Under the pieces are notes generated by a model that had not been told where the DNA came from, ran no database searches, and saw only the letters and a list, made by a program, of their open reading frames with translations. Below are positions 43,011 through 50,862 of a stretch of 64,000 nucleotides of DNA, piece by piece; position 1 is the first letter of the stretch, and each line of letters starts with the position of its first letter. Both the position numbers and the translations under genes were made by a program. This DNA comes from Vibrio atypicus (GTDB lineage: Bacteria > Pseudomonadota > Gammaproteobacteria > Enterobacterales > Vibrionaceae): NCBI RefSeq assembly GCF_009811315.1, contig NZ_BLID01000001.1, positions 806,001-870,000 of the forward strand, in the 5' to 3' direction.

Positions 43011-44921
43011 CTATTTATCTACAATGAAGCCTTGGAAGACTTCAATAAAGTGCTCAGACAAGAAGTCGAGCTGAGTTTGAGTTTCAACACGTGAGGCAAT
43101 GGTCTTAATTCCTAAGTTATGCGCAGTTCTAGAGATCGACGTTAGCGTGAATTTTTGCTTCTCATCATCTAAGTGGTGCGTGTATAGGTAGTCGAGCTTA
43201 ACGTAAGCTGGACGGAATTCGTTAATGTAGTCCAAAGACTGGAAATTACGCCCATAGTTATCAACACCAAAGTCTGAGCCTGCGGTGCGAATCGCATTAC
43301 AGAATAGCGCTGTATGGTGCGGGGCATTGATGAAGCAGTTCTCTGGGATCTCAAAGTGCAGTAGTGAAGCACACGCTTTGTTTTTGTTGAGGATCTGGGT
43401 AACCCAACGGATGAAGCTTGGCTGCGAAATGCTCGATTGTGAAATGTTGATCGCAACGGGTTCTGCAATCTCACCCTCTTTGATTCGTTTCACCATAGAC
43501 TCAATGACGTATTCATCAAACAAGTGGCTCGCATTGAGCTGTTCTAGCGCGAACAAGTATTGGTTAGCACTGAAACGTTCATCGTCTTTCTCAATCGCAG
43601 AAAAGACTTCGCGGTGATAAGTTTGCCCCCAAGAGTTGTTGGCAGCCTGGAAGCGGAAAGTGATCCAATCATTGCTGATGGCTTCTTCCACCAAGCTCTT
43701 CCATTGCTGTTTACCCATCAAATTATCGCTAGTGGCACTTGAAACGTAGCCGTAAGAGAGCTCAGGGTTCGATTTAGCTGTCGCTAAGGCGTTATCAAGC
43801 ATGGTGAGAATTTCACCTGTGTTCATCGCTGTCTCGCTGTGAACAACCCCGAGTGAGATGCTAGACGTTGCCATGCCGGTTGGATCTGAGTTGATGTCTT
43901 GTACGTAGGTGACAATACTGTCGGCGATCAGTTTAAGTTCAGTGTCATCCATATTTGGTAAGATGAAGCCAAACTCTTCTGTTGAGATACGGGCAAGGGT
44001 CACATTCGGTGAAGTGAGTGACACTTTTAGGTGGTCAGCTAATTCGCGGACCATGCCATCACCAAACTCATAACCTTTTTCATCGTATAGTTCACGAATG
44101 AAGCTCGCTTCGAGAATCGCGACGCCACCAAAGCCACCTTCGTTTAGCCAAGAGCTCAATTGACTCATGTAGTAAGCACGGTTACCTAAGCTTGATACCG
44201 GATCAACATAGGCGCGCTCACGCAGTTGCTGGGCTTCTTTTGCTTGGGCTTTGAATGATTTTTCAAGCTGAGCTGACATGCTATTGATGCCATCAACGAC
44301 GTAGATCAAATCTTGCGTATTTGGTCGCGGAAGTGGGTCACCAAATTGGTTGCGCGCGACTTGCTCCATTTTCGTCACAATTAGGTTAAGTGGACGAAGA
44401 GCTCGTTTCAGGATGAACGAGATAGAGAATAAACCAAGCAACATAATCAGACAGAATGCAATGACTAAGCGTTCAAACGCCATCCACAACTGGACGTAGG
44501 CAGTTCCAGGGTGGCTGACAATTTCAACTTCGGCGAGTTGCATCCATCCACTCGTCACGACGCGGCGATCATGGATTTTGTCGAATAAGTGCAGGTTAGT
44601 AAACCACTTAGGCACGTTGTTGGGCTTAACTGGGTATGAGCGAAGTATTTCCTCACCGCTATCAAGGAATATCAGTCTAACAACCGAGTAGCTACTGCCG
44701 TCAAAAAGTGCATTGATCACGGACTCAACGGCGACCGTATCTTTATCTTCAAGATAGGGGGCGAGTGCCAAACCTACCGTGTTGATGGTGTTATTCACTT
44801 CGGACTGTTGTTGCTGTACCAAGTTGTTTCGCGTGGTATTAAACTCGATGATAAAAACGGATATTAGTAGCATCAAGATAACAGCAATCATTCCTGCGAC
44901 AAGTTGTTTATATAACGTCAT
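43011..44921 (-). CDS. lapD: c-di-GMP effector LapD (degenerate GGDEF-EAL, HAMP, periplasmic sensor output)
   Basis: 636 residues. Two membrane helices (about 8-27 and 147-167) flank a periplasmic LapD/MoxY-type domain, then HAMP, GGDEF-like and EAL-like domains. The cyclase motif is replaced (STEEFGF at the GGDEF site) and the EAL motif is lost (FRFQAANNSWGQTYHREVF), so it should bind c-di-GMP rather than make or break it. In the known system, c-di-GMP-bound LapD holds the protease LapG in the periplasm and so keeps the adhesin on the cell. The adjoining LapG gene (5-bp gap) fits. Residue retention for c-di-GMP binding in the EAL domain cannot be checked fully here. Confidence 0.93.
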   Translation of the reverse strand: MTLYKQLVAGMIAVILMLLISVFIIEFNTTRNNLVQQQQSEVNNTINTVGLALAPYLEDKDTVAVESVINALFDGSSYSVVRLIFLDSGEEILRSYPVKPNNVPKWFTNLHLFDKIHDRRVVTSGWMQLAEVEIVSHPGTAYVQLWMAFERLVIAFCLIMLLGLFSISFILKRALRPLNLIVTKMEQVARNQFGDPLPRPNTQDLIYVVDGINSMSAQLEKSFKAQAKEAQQLRERAYVDPVSSLGNRAYYMSQLSSWLNEGGFGGVAILEASFIRELYDEKGYEFGDGMVRELADHLKVSLTSPNVTLARISTEEFGFILPNMDDTELKLIADSIVTYVQDINSDPTGMATSSISLGVVHSETAMNTGEILTMLDNALATAKSNPELSYGYVSSATSDNLMGKQQWKSLVEEAISNDWITFRFQAANNSWGQTYHREVFSAIEKDDERFSANQYLFALEQLNASHLFDEYVIESMVKRIKEGEIAEPVAINISQSSISQPSFIRWVTQILNKNKACASLLHFEIPENCFINAPHHTALFCNAIRTAGSDFGVDNYGRNFQSLDYINEFRPAYVKLDYLYTHHLDDEKQKFTLTSISRTAHNLGIKTIASRVETQTQLDFLSEHFIEVFQGFIVDK

Positions 44922-44926
44922 ATTGC

Positions 44927-45589
44927 CTACTCATCATAATTGACTATTGGTTTATTAAGTTTGAGCGATTTCTCGCGAGCACGAAGATCATTCCATAGAC
45001 TTAAACGGGATGATTTTCCTGCCAGTTGTCCTTGTTTCGATTTCATTAACCAAAGGTTTTTACCGTTAAAACTGTAGATCGGTAACAGATCTCGGCGCTT
45101 CGAGGCGCGTTTTATCTCTGGGTTGATGTTATCGAGTAGTATCGGCTCTGCGCTTGGCTTAGAGTAATAGGCGAGAACCATATGAAATTGATTAAGCTCG
45201 ATAGCTTTTACATAGACTAAACGGAGCTTTCGATCAGAGACACCAAGCTCTAACAGCGAAAAGTATTTAGCGATCGTAAAGTCTTCACAGTCTCCTGCAT
45301 TACTTCCGAGAAACTCAAGAGGTGTAGCCCAATAATCATTTTTTCCCCAAAGCCTGTCATCGTTAACGAAATTGAGTTGATTAAAGAAGCGGTTCACTTC
45401 CGTAAGTTGTTGTCGCTCACTGAGTGATCTGTACGCAGAGATCTCTTTGCGCCATGTTTCAACACGTCGCGCGGCTCTATCGCCATATGTTTTACGCACA
45501 GCCTCAACCCAACGTTGCTCTTGGGTATTCAGAGCAAACGAAGTGGTTGAGGCGATCAGCATGAGCAGCACTGCGAGGATATATTTCAT
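44927..45589 (-). CDS. lapG: Periplasmic cysteine protease LapG
   Basis: 220 residues from ATG 45589 (a TTG precedes it). Signal peptide about 1-19 (IASTTSFA). It is a bacterial transglutaminase-like cysteine proteinase with the catalytic triad visible: Cys101 in NAGDCEDFT, His136 in LNQFHMVLAYY and Asp153 in ILLDNINPE. The acidic residues next to the Cys fit the calcium site of LapG. It cuts the N-terminal retention module of the adhesin when c-di-GMP falls. Encoded between lapC and lapD. The target adhesin, which should carry a double-alanine cut site, is elsewhere. Confidence 0.94.
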   Translation of the reverse strand: MKYILAVLLMLIASTTSFALNTQEQRWVEAVRKTYGDRAARRVETWRKEISAYRSLSERQQLTEVNRFFNQLNFVNDDRLWGKNDYWATPLEFLGSNAGDCEDFTIAKYFSLLELGVSDRKLRLVYVKAIELNQFHMVLAYYSKPSAEPILLDNINPEIKRASKRRDLLPIYSFNGKNLWLMKSKQGQLAGKSSRLSLWNDLRAREKSLKLNKPIVNYDE

Positions 45590-45648
45590 CAATGCAGACT
45601 AAGCTTCGACTGTAGTAACAAAAACATGTTCTTCATGGATATTGAACT

Positions 45649-47040
45649 TTACTCCTTCAAAGCGTTATCACGCGCACCAAGAATTGGTTTTAGTAGATAT
45701 TCCATCACTGTACGTTTGCCAGTAATGATATCGACGGACGCAGTCATACCTGGAATTATAGGCAATGAGGCATCTTTATTTAGGCTGGTTTCCTTAGTGC
45801 GAACACGAACTACATAGAAACTATTGCCTTCTTCATCTGTGGTTGTATCCGCACTGATATGTTCAAGTGTTCCCTCAAGACCGCCATATTTTGTAAAGTC
45901 ATACGCGCTAAATTTAACGATAGTGGTTAAGTCTGGGCGTAAGAATGCGATATCTTGTGGGGCAATTTTCGCTTCAACCAAAAGCGTATCTTCACTGGGA
46001 ACAATCTCAACAATATCCATACCGGGTTGAATAACACCTCCGACCGTATTGATGTTGAGAGTTTTGACTGTGCCTGTCACAGGAGAAGTCACGATAGTAC
46101 GATTTACGCGGTCTTCTAACCCAACAGCAGACTCTGTCATCGCTGACAATTTATCTTGCGCTTGGTTAAGCTTTTCCTGCTGCTCTGAGCGGAACTTCTC
46201 TGCTACGTCGATACGGCTTAGCATCGCCTCACGTATAGCAGACCGAAGTACAGGGATTTTTAGCTCACTTGAGGTTAACTCTCTGCGCGTATCGTTGACT
46301 TGGCGCTGTAGTTTCAACAATTCAATTTTTGGGACGACACCTTCATCCGCGAGAGGCTTGGTAATATCCAGCTCTTTTTTTGCAAAGTTGTAGCTGTCAC
46401 GAAGGTTTCGTACCCGAGCTTGAATTTCAACTAAGTCTTGCTGTTTTTGTTTAACTTGTTGGTCAATAACTGAAATTTGGTTGCTAAGCTTATTGAGGTC
46501 TTGCTTGTACTCTGCACGTTGACGAGCCACCAGTTTAGGTTTGAGTTCTGACAATTGCGGAGGAAAGGCGAGTTTATTGAAATTCAGTTGAACGTTGTTT
46601 TGCCAGTTTTTATTGTTGAAATCTTGGTTGATCACCACACTGGTAATAGAAGCGGAGAGCTGCATAACGCTCGCGGTTAAGTTGGCCACTTGCTGTTCAC
46701 GTTCGCGAAAATCTGAACGAAAACGTGTGTCATCAATTAGTAGCAGTTGCTGGCCTTTTTCGACTTTCTGACCTTCACGGACCAAGATATCTTTAATCAG
46801 ACCACCTTCAAGGTTTTGTACCACTTGAATTTGTGAAGAGGGTACCACTTTACCCTGGCCTACGGTGACCTTATCAATTTGAGCCCAAGAGGCCCACACG
46901 CCCGCTAGAACGAAAAAGATCACCATTACCCATAGCATGATTCGAGCACTATTCGGGGTATTCAGCAGTAATGCCGCGGTTTTATCATCGACATAATCCA
47001 ACTCTGTGGGAGTAAGCTTGTTATAACTGCTCTTACTCAT
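45649..47040 (-). CDS. lapC: HlyD-family membrane fusion protein of type I secretion (LapC)
   Basis: 463 residues. A short cytoplasmic N-terminus, one membrane helix (about 33-52), a biotinyl-lipoyl-like half (GKVVPSSQIQVVQNLEGGLI), a long coiled coil (about 85-300), and the returning half (TVKTLNINTVGGVIQPGMDIVEIVP). The end KFSAYDFTKYGGLEGTLEHIS and the C-terminal MTASVDIITGKRTV match HlyD/LapC. It bridges LapB to an outer-membrane TolC-like pore. First gene of lapC-lapG-lapD-lapB; the 209-bp upstream region, shared with divergent pdxH, should hold the promoter. Confidence 0.94.
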   Translation of the reverse strand: MSKSSYNKLTPTELDYVDDKTAALLLNTPNSARIMLWVMVIFFVLAGVWASWAQIDKVTVGQGKVVPSSQIQVVQNLEGGLIKDILVREGQKVEKGQQLLLIDDTRFRSDFREREQQVANLTASVMQLSASITSVVINQDFNNKNWQNNVQLNFNKLAFPPQLSELKPKLVARQRAEYKQDLNKLSNQISVIDQQVKQKQQDLVEIQARVRNLRDSYNFAKKELDITKPLADEGVVPKIELLKLQRQVNDTRRELTSSELKIPVLRSAIREAMLSRIDVAEKFRSEQQEKLNQAQDKLSAMTESAVGLEDRVNRTIVTSPVTGTVKTLNINTVGGVIQPGMDIVEIVPSEDTLLVEAKIAPQDIAFLRPDLTTIVKFSAYDFTKYGGLEGTLEHISADTTTDEEGNSFYVVRVRTKETSLNKDASLPIIPGMTASVDIITGKRTVMEYLLKPILGARDNALKE

Positions 47041-47249
47041 TGGTGATCCTTGTAATTTGAAGTTATTTTATTGATTTTATTACTGTCTGGTACAAATGTT
47101 AAGAATTTGCTGTAATAATCGCATTCTGAGCCTTTCACTTTTGATAGTAAAGCAGCATATAGATTGAGTGTAGCTTTTGTAACGCTGTTCATACTTGAGT
47201 TCTAGTGAATTAGAGCGCACAATCAGCAAAAAATTCGTCAGGAGATAAG

Positions 47250-47885
47250 ATGGAACTTGAAGATATTCGCCGAGAGTACAGTAAAGGTGGACTGAGAAGA
47301 AAAGATCTTCTGCTCGATCCTATTGCTCAATTTGACCTTTGGTTAAAACAAGCGATCAGTGTCAATCTCACGGATCCGACCGCCATGACTGTTGCGACGG
47401 TCGATAGTACTGGTCAACCATTTCAGCGTATTGTGCTCCTAAAGCATGTTGATGAACAGGGTTTTGTTTTCTATACCAATTTAGGTAGCCGTAAAGCGGA
47501 ACAGATTGGTGTGAACTCGAAAGTTAGCCTGCACTTCCCGTGGCATCCGATGGAGCGTCAGGTTCATATCACTGGCGTTGCTGAGAAGCTCTCTGTGGTA
47601 GAGAACATGAAGTATTTCTCATCACGACCTAAAGAGAGTCAACTTGCTGCAATTGCAAGTAAGCAGAGTAGCCGAATCTCGGCTCGTGGTGTGCTTGAAG
47701 GTAAGTTCTTAGAGCTGAAACAGAAGTTCGAAAAAGGTGAAATTCCTGTTCCTACTTTCTGGGGGGGCTTTCGTATTAAGCCGACGTCGATTGAGTTTTG
47801 GCAAGGGGGCGAGCATCGCCTACACGACCGGTTCTTATTCTCTAAAGAACAAGAAGAGTGGCACATTGACCGCCTTGCTCCATAA
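47250..47885 (+). CDS. pdxH: Pyridoxamine 5'-phosphate oxidase
   Basis: 211 residues, full length for PdxH. Motifs: [18 protein letters not shown] at the start, [24 protein letters not shown] (FMN contacts), [30 protein letters not shown] and the C-terminal [17 protein letters not shown] and WHIDRLAP, all typical. It makes pyridoxal phosphate from pyridoxamine or pyridoxine phosphate with FMN and oxygen. ATG follows a strong ribosome site (AGGAGATAAG). Single gene, ended by a hairpin shared with the convergent luxR-type gene. Tryptophanase in this window is a PLP enzyme but there is no sign of coregulation. Confidence 0.97.
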   Translation: MELEDIRREYSKGGLRRKDLLLDPIAQFDLWLKQAISVNLTDPTAMTVATVDSTGQPFQRIVLLKHVDEQGFVFYTNLGSRKAEQIGVNSKVSLHFPWHPMERQVHITGVAEKLSVVENMKYFSSRPKESQLAAIASKQSSRISARGVLEGKFLELKQKFEKGEIPVPTFWGGFRIKPTSIEFWQGGEHRLHDRFLFSKEQEEWHIDRLAP

Positions 47886-47892
47886 TGAAAAT

Positions 47893-47919
47893 AAATACGC
47901 CGCTTTAAGCGGCGTATTT
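47893..47919. terminator. Bidirectional terminator between pdxH and the PAS-LuxR gene
   Basis: AAATACGCCGCTT and AAGCGGCGTATTT, perfect 13-bp arms. The last codons and the stop of the convergent gene lie within it. Confidence 0.8.
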
Positions 47920-48615
47920 GCTATTTAGGGCAACAGAAATTTGTGTCTTGAGCAGAGTATGAGGAATAGAAGAACCGTAACCTTGTTCCAAAGCCATATC
48001 AATCAGCTGCGCTTTCGTGTGCGCGCCAAATTTAGCTCTTAACCTCGCAACATGGCTTTCTAGAGTCTTAATCGAAATATTCATCACCTGAGCAATAAAG
48101 TACGGTTTTTTCCCATACAACAACAGAAAGAGTGCTTCAGATTCACGTGGAGTGAGCTTTTGAGCCGAAGTATTGTTATTAGGTTTTAACTGTAACCTCT
48201 CATCACTTGGCAGGCCTGTTGCCCGGCATATCCAATGGCCAACTTCTAAAATAGCGGTATCTGATAAGTCTTGCCCATAGAAAATCGTCCCTTGAACGTT
48301 GCCGTGATCATCATACCAGGGGGTTTTGGTAAAAATGTGGGCTCGCCAGCGACCATCTGGATACGGGTGAATATCGAGAACTTTCAGATCGGTTTGCGTT
48401 TCCATCACATAACTGTCTTGGTTGCGAAACTCGTCTGCGCAACGCGAGGTTGGACTTGGCATTTCTCTGTCACTGAGCCCGGTACACTGCTCAGGAGAAT
48501 CTAATCCAATAAGTTGAGCATATGCCAAATTAGCGTAAACAAAGTTAGAGTTTTGGTCTTTACAGCCCCAGTAGCCTGGAAGCTGGCTAAATAGAGAGAC
48601 TAAATGCGGATTCAC
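47905..48615 (-). CDS. PAS-LuxR transcriptional regulator
   Basis: 236 residues. A PAS-like sensor (about 8-130: LPGYWGCKDQNSNFVYANLA, then GTIFYGQDLSD) is followed by a LuxR-type helix-turn-helix (LTPRESEALFLLLYGKKPYFIAQVMNISIKTLESHVARLRAKFG). The layout is that of a one-component regulator of the kind often found near adhesion or motility genes in Vibrio. There is no receiver domain. The final residues (SKYAA) are encoded by the terminator hairpin shared with pdxH. Ligand and targets unknown; the nearby lap operon or PEGA genes are possible targets only by position. Confidence 0.88.
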   Translation of the reverse strand: MNPHLVSLFSQLPGYWGCKDQNSNFVYANLAYAQLIGLDSPEQCTGLSDREMPSPTSRCADEFRNQDSYVMETQTDLKVLDIHPYPDGRWRAHIFTKTPWYDDHGNVQGTIFYGQDLSDTAILEVGHWICRATGLPSDERLQLKPNNNTSAQKLTPRESEALFLLLYGKKPYFIAQVMNISIKTLESHVARLRAKFGAHTKAQLIDMALEQGYGSSIPHTLLKTQISVALNSKYAA

Positions 48616-48678
48616 TTTTTATATGTGCCTTATGGAACAACCTTGGGTATTTTAGCGAAAGGCTCTATTGTGTACGAT

Positions 48679-48709
48679 AAAAAAATGCCAGGCACTAAGG
48701 TGGCTGGCA
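48679..48709 (-). terminator. Intrinsic terminator on the minus strand with no annotated gene directly before it
   Basis: On the minus strand TGCCAG, mismatch, CAC, 4-nt loop, GTG, mismatch, CTGGCA, then seven T. It is 10 bp after the stop of the 25-codon ORF described next. Confidence 0.8.
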
Positions 48710-48718
48710 AACACAAGA

Positions 48719-48796
48719 TTACTCTTGTCGACGTGTAGAAGAGGTTCTATAACCCAAAAGGGCATAGAGGTACCAATAGATACCGAGTGCTCGCAT
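48719..48796 (-). CDS. Candidate 25-residue small protein
   Basis: ATG 48796 to TAA 48719-48721, with GAG 8 nt before the start and a strong terminator 10 bp after the stop. The peptide opens MRALGIYWYLYALLGY, an aromatic, hydrophobic stretch, and closes RTSSTRRQE, so it could be a small membrane-bound peptide with a positive tail. It lies between the terminator of the PEGA/SUMF1 gene (48833-48858) and its own, so a separate transcript is implied. It could also be an sRNA gene instead of, or in addition to, a coding gene. No family recognised. Confidence 0.45.
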   Translation of the reverse strand: MRALGIYWYLYALLGYRTSSTRRQE

Positions 48797-48832
48797 TTGA
48801 GCGACTCTAAGGAGATATTACGTGGATACTAG

Positions 48833-48858
48833 AAATAAAAAAGGGGGGAAATCCCCCC
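48833..48858 (-). terminator. Intrinsic terminator after the SUMF1/PEGA gene
   Basis: GGGGGG, AAAT, CCCCCC stem followed on the minus strand by a T-rich run (TTTTTTATTT). Confidence 0.85.
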
Positions 48859-48893
48859 TGTAAACAATGAATTGAGTGAAATATTGCTAGAAG

Positions 48894-50717
48894 TTAGTTC
48901 AGTTCTCGAACGACTCGGAAACCAAGGTAGTTAGAGGCTGTGAAAGTCGAGAGAATCAATTGTTGATCCGCTGCCGCCATATCTGGAGAGAAGTTCCAAG
49001 CACCGCCTTTAGCGATACCGCTAGAGCCATTCGTCCACTGCCAAACATTACCAACCGCGTCGTACATACCTAGTTTGTTTGGTGCGAATGCGCTAACAGG
49101 CGCGGTACTGATGTTAGACCATGGTGTACCACTCCAACCGGTATTAGCTTTACCTGTTTCGAAGCTATTGCCCCACCAATATTTAGCTTGGCTGCCAGCA
49201 CGAGCGGCAATTTCCCACTCTTGAGCCGTTGGTAAGCGATACTTCGCTCCCGTTTGTTTGCTCAGCCATTTTGCATAGGATTTCGCATCATTTTGGCTCA
49301 CACAAACTACAGGTGAATTCGGGTATTGCTTAAAGCCAGGCGTTTGCCAACTGCTTTTCGACAGTGGTGTTACTTCGCCATCTACTAATGCGGTACAAGT
49401 CTTCTTGAGCTCGGCGTCCGTTTGATATTTAGTCTGTTCAACGAATGATTTGAATTGATTGACCGTAACTGGCGTAGCACCAATACCGAAAGCATGATCA
49501 AGGCTAACACTTTGTGATGCATTGAGGCCGACTTTGTATTGGCCCGGTAAAACGGTAATCATCTCAGGTGCTTTGACACCGTTCGCTAGAGAGTCAGCAA
49601 ACTTATCACCAGAACGTGGTTTGTTGGTTCGTTCTTTTAACTCAGCACGTAGTGAATAATCAGAGCCAACATCGACACTTTTGCTAAATGGATAGTAGCC
49701 TTCTTTCTCAACCAAGATTGTGTGTTCACCGACAGGTAGCATAACTTCTACTGGGGTTGAACCATAGGACACACCATCAATCAATACTTGGTCATCATAG
49801 AGATTAGAGCGTACTGATACATTGACCCACGCGATTTCTTGCTGCATTGCAGGTTTAGATGCGTTTTGGCTTTCATTCAAACAGTATTTTTTATCAAGTC
49901 CCAGTAAACGACATGACGTTGTTTTGCCTGGGCGAGACTCCATCTCAACATCCATTAAGCTGCGGTAGCGCATACCATCGCTAAAGCCACTCTCAAGAGT
50001 TTGGTGATCCAACACGTGGATGTTGATAGACGCTTTGTGCAGATTGGTTTTAACAACGTTGGTTTCTGACAGCTTCTCAAGCAGTGATAGACGGAACTCT
50101 TTCACCGCTTTTTGCAATGCGAGCTCTTTAGTCTGGTTTTCACACTGAGCTAACGTCATTGAATCTGCACAGCGATTTGTGAAGCTAACAGAGATTTTTT
50201 TCGATTGATTCAGCTCTTGAGCCAAACGCTCTGCGCGCGCGCGATACTTGGCAGACTCAAGATTTTCAATTAATCGGCTGATGGTTTTGATTTCAGCTTT
50301 CTTAGTCGCAAGGTCAGCTTCAAGCTCAGTTAAACGATGCTCAGCAGAAAGTGTTTGGTCTTGGTTGTTTTTAACCGCTTGCCAAGCGTCTTGATAAGCT
50401 TGCTGAGAGGTAGCGATGTCAATATTAGGATCGTTGATCATTCGCTGATAATCGCGTTTGAGCTTCGCCTTTGCGGCATCAAAATTAGCTGTGAGTGTGC
50501 CCGCCTCAGATTTTAGGCGTTTAATTTCACTTTGCTGTTGAATGACTAAATCTTGTTGTCCATCCCTGAACTGCTCAAAAGTCACTAACTCCGAATGCTT
50601 AGTAAAAATTTGATCATCGATTTCCATCAATGATTTTGGCGCTTCTTGTGCTACAGCATACGACACCATCAAGCTTGGAGATAATGCTAGCAAAAGGGTC
50701 GAGAAACCGAATCGCAT
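48894..50717 (-). CDS. Secreted coiled-coil/PEGA protein with SUMF1-like (FGE-sulfatase) domain
   Basis: 607 residues. Signal peptide (about 1-23, VSYAVA-QE), a long coiled coil (about 30-170), a Cys-paired segment (RCADSMTLAQCENQ), a second Cys pair (TTSCRLLGLDKKYC), a PEGA domain (about 292-365: VNVSVRSNLYDDQVLIDGVS, YGSTPVEVMLPVGEHTI), and a C-terminal SUMF1-like domain (about 390-607) with YRLPTAQEWEIAARAG, GNVWQWT and the end NYLGFRVVREL. The two Cys residues that formylglycine-generating enzymes need near the C-terminus are absent (KGGAWNFSP, TASNYLGF), so it is not an FGE by sequence. Tandem with a shorter paralogue lacking the SUMF1 part. Periplasmic location expected; function unknown. 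Confidence 0.85.
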   Translation of the reverse strand: MRFGFSTLLLALSPSLMVSYAVAQEAPKSLMEIDDQIFTKHSELVTFEQFRDGQQDLVIQQQSEIKRLKSEAGTLTANFDAAKAKLKRDYQRMINDPNIDIATSQQAYQDAWQAVKNNQDQTLSAEHRLTELEADLATKKAEIKTISRLIENLESAKYRARAERLAQELNQSKKISVSFTNRCADSMTLAQCENQTKELALQKAVKEFRLSLLEKLSETNVVKTNLHKASINIHVLDHQTLESGFSDGMRYRSLMDVEMESRPGKTTSCRLLGLDKKYCLNESQNASKPAMQQEIAWVNVSVRSNLYDDQVLIDGVSYGSTPVEVMLPVGEHTILVEKEGYYPFSKSVDVGSDYSLRAELKERTNKPRSGDKFADSLANGVKAPEMITVLPGQYKVGLNASQSVSLDHAFGIGATPVTVNQFKSFVEQTKYQTDAELKKTCTALVDGEVTPLSKSSWQTPGFKQYPNSPVVCVSQNDAKSYAKWLSKQTGAKYRLPTAQEWEIAARAGSQAKYWWGNSFETGKANTGWSGTPWSNISTAPVSAFAPNKLGMYDAVGNVWQWTNGSSGIAKGGAWNFSPDMAAADQQLILSTFTASNYLGFRVVRELN

Positions 50718-50765
50718 TGTCTTTCTTCTACATCCAAAATTATGTTAATTGACTCATTCTAAACG

Positions 50766-50825
50766 AAAACGCCACTTTGATCTCAAATTATCATTAGATA
50801 ACTTCGAGCCAAAGTGGCGTTTTTC
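50766..50825. terminator. Long stem-loop between the two PEGA paralogues
   Basis: AAAACGCCACTTTG (50766-50779) and CAAAGTGGCGTTTT (50810-50823), perfect 14-bp arms with a 30-nt loop. On the minus strand it is followed by a T-rich run, so it likely ends the first transcript at least in part. Confidence 0.65.
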
Positions 50826-50862
50826 TTCATCTTTGTGAAATATGTTGGTCTTTTAGACAGTT

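Noticed and set aside
48822..48863. A 14-codon plus-strand ORF with an excellent ribosome site (AAGGAGATATTAC before GTG)
   Set aside because: It runs through the terminator stem of the neighbouring gene and encodes low-complexity residues; most likely coincidence. Listed in case it is conserved.
48894..50717. True formylglycine-generating enzyme (sulfatase maturation)
   Set aside because: The Cys residues needed near the C-terminus are absent and no sulfatase is nearby.
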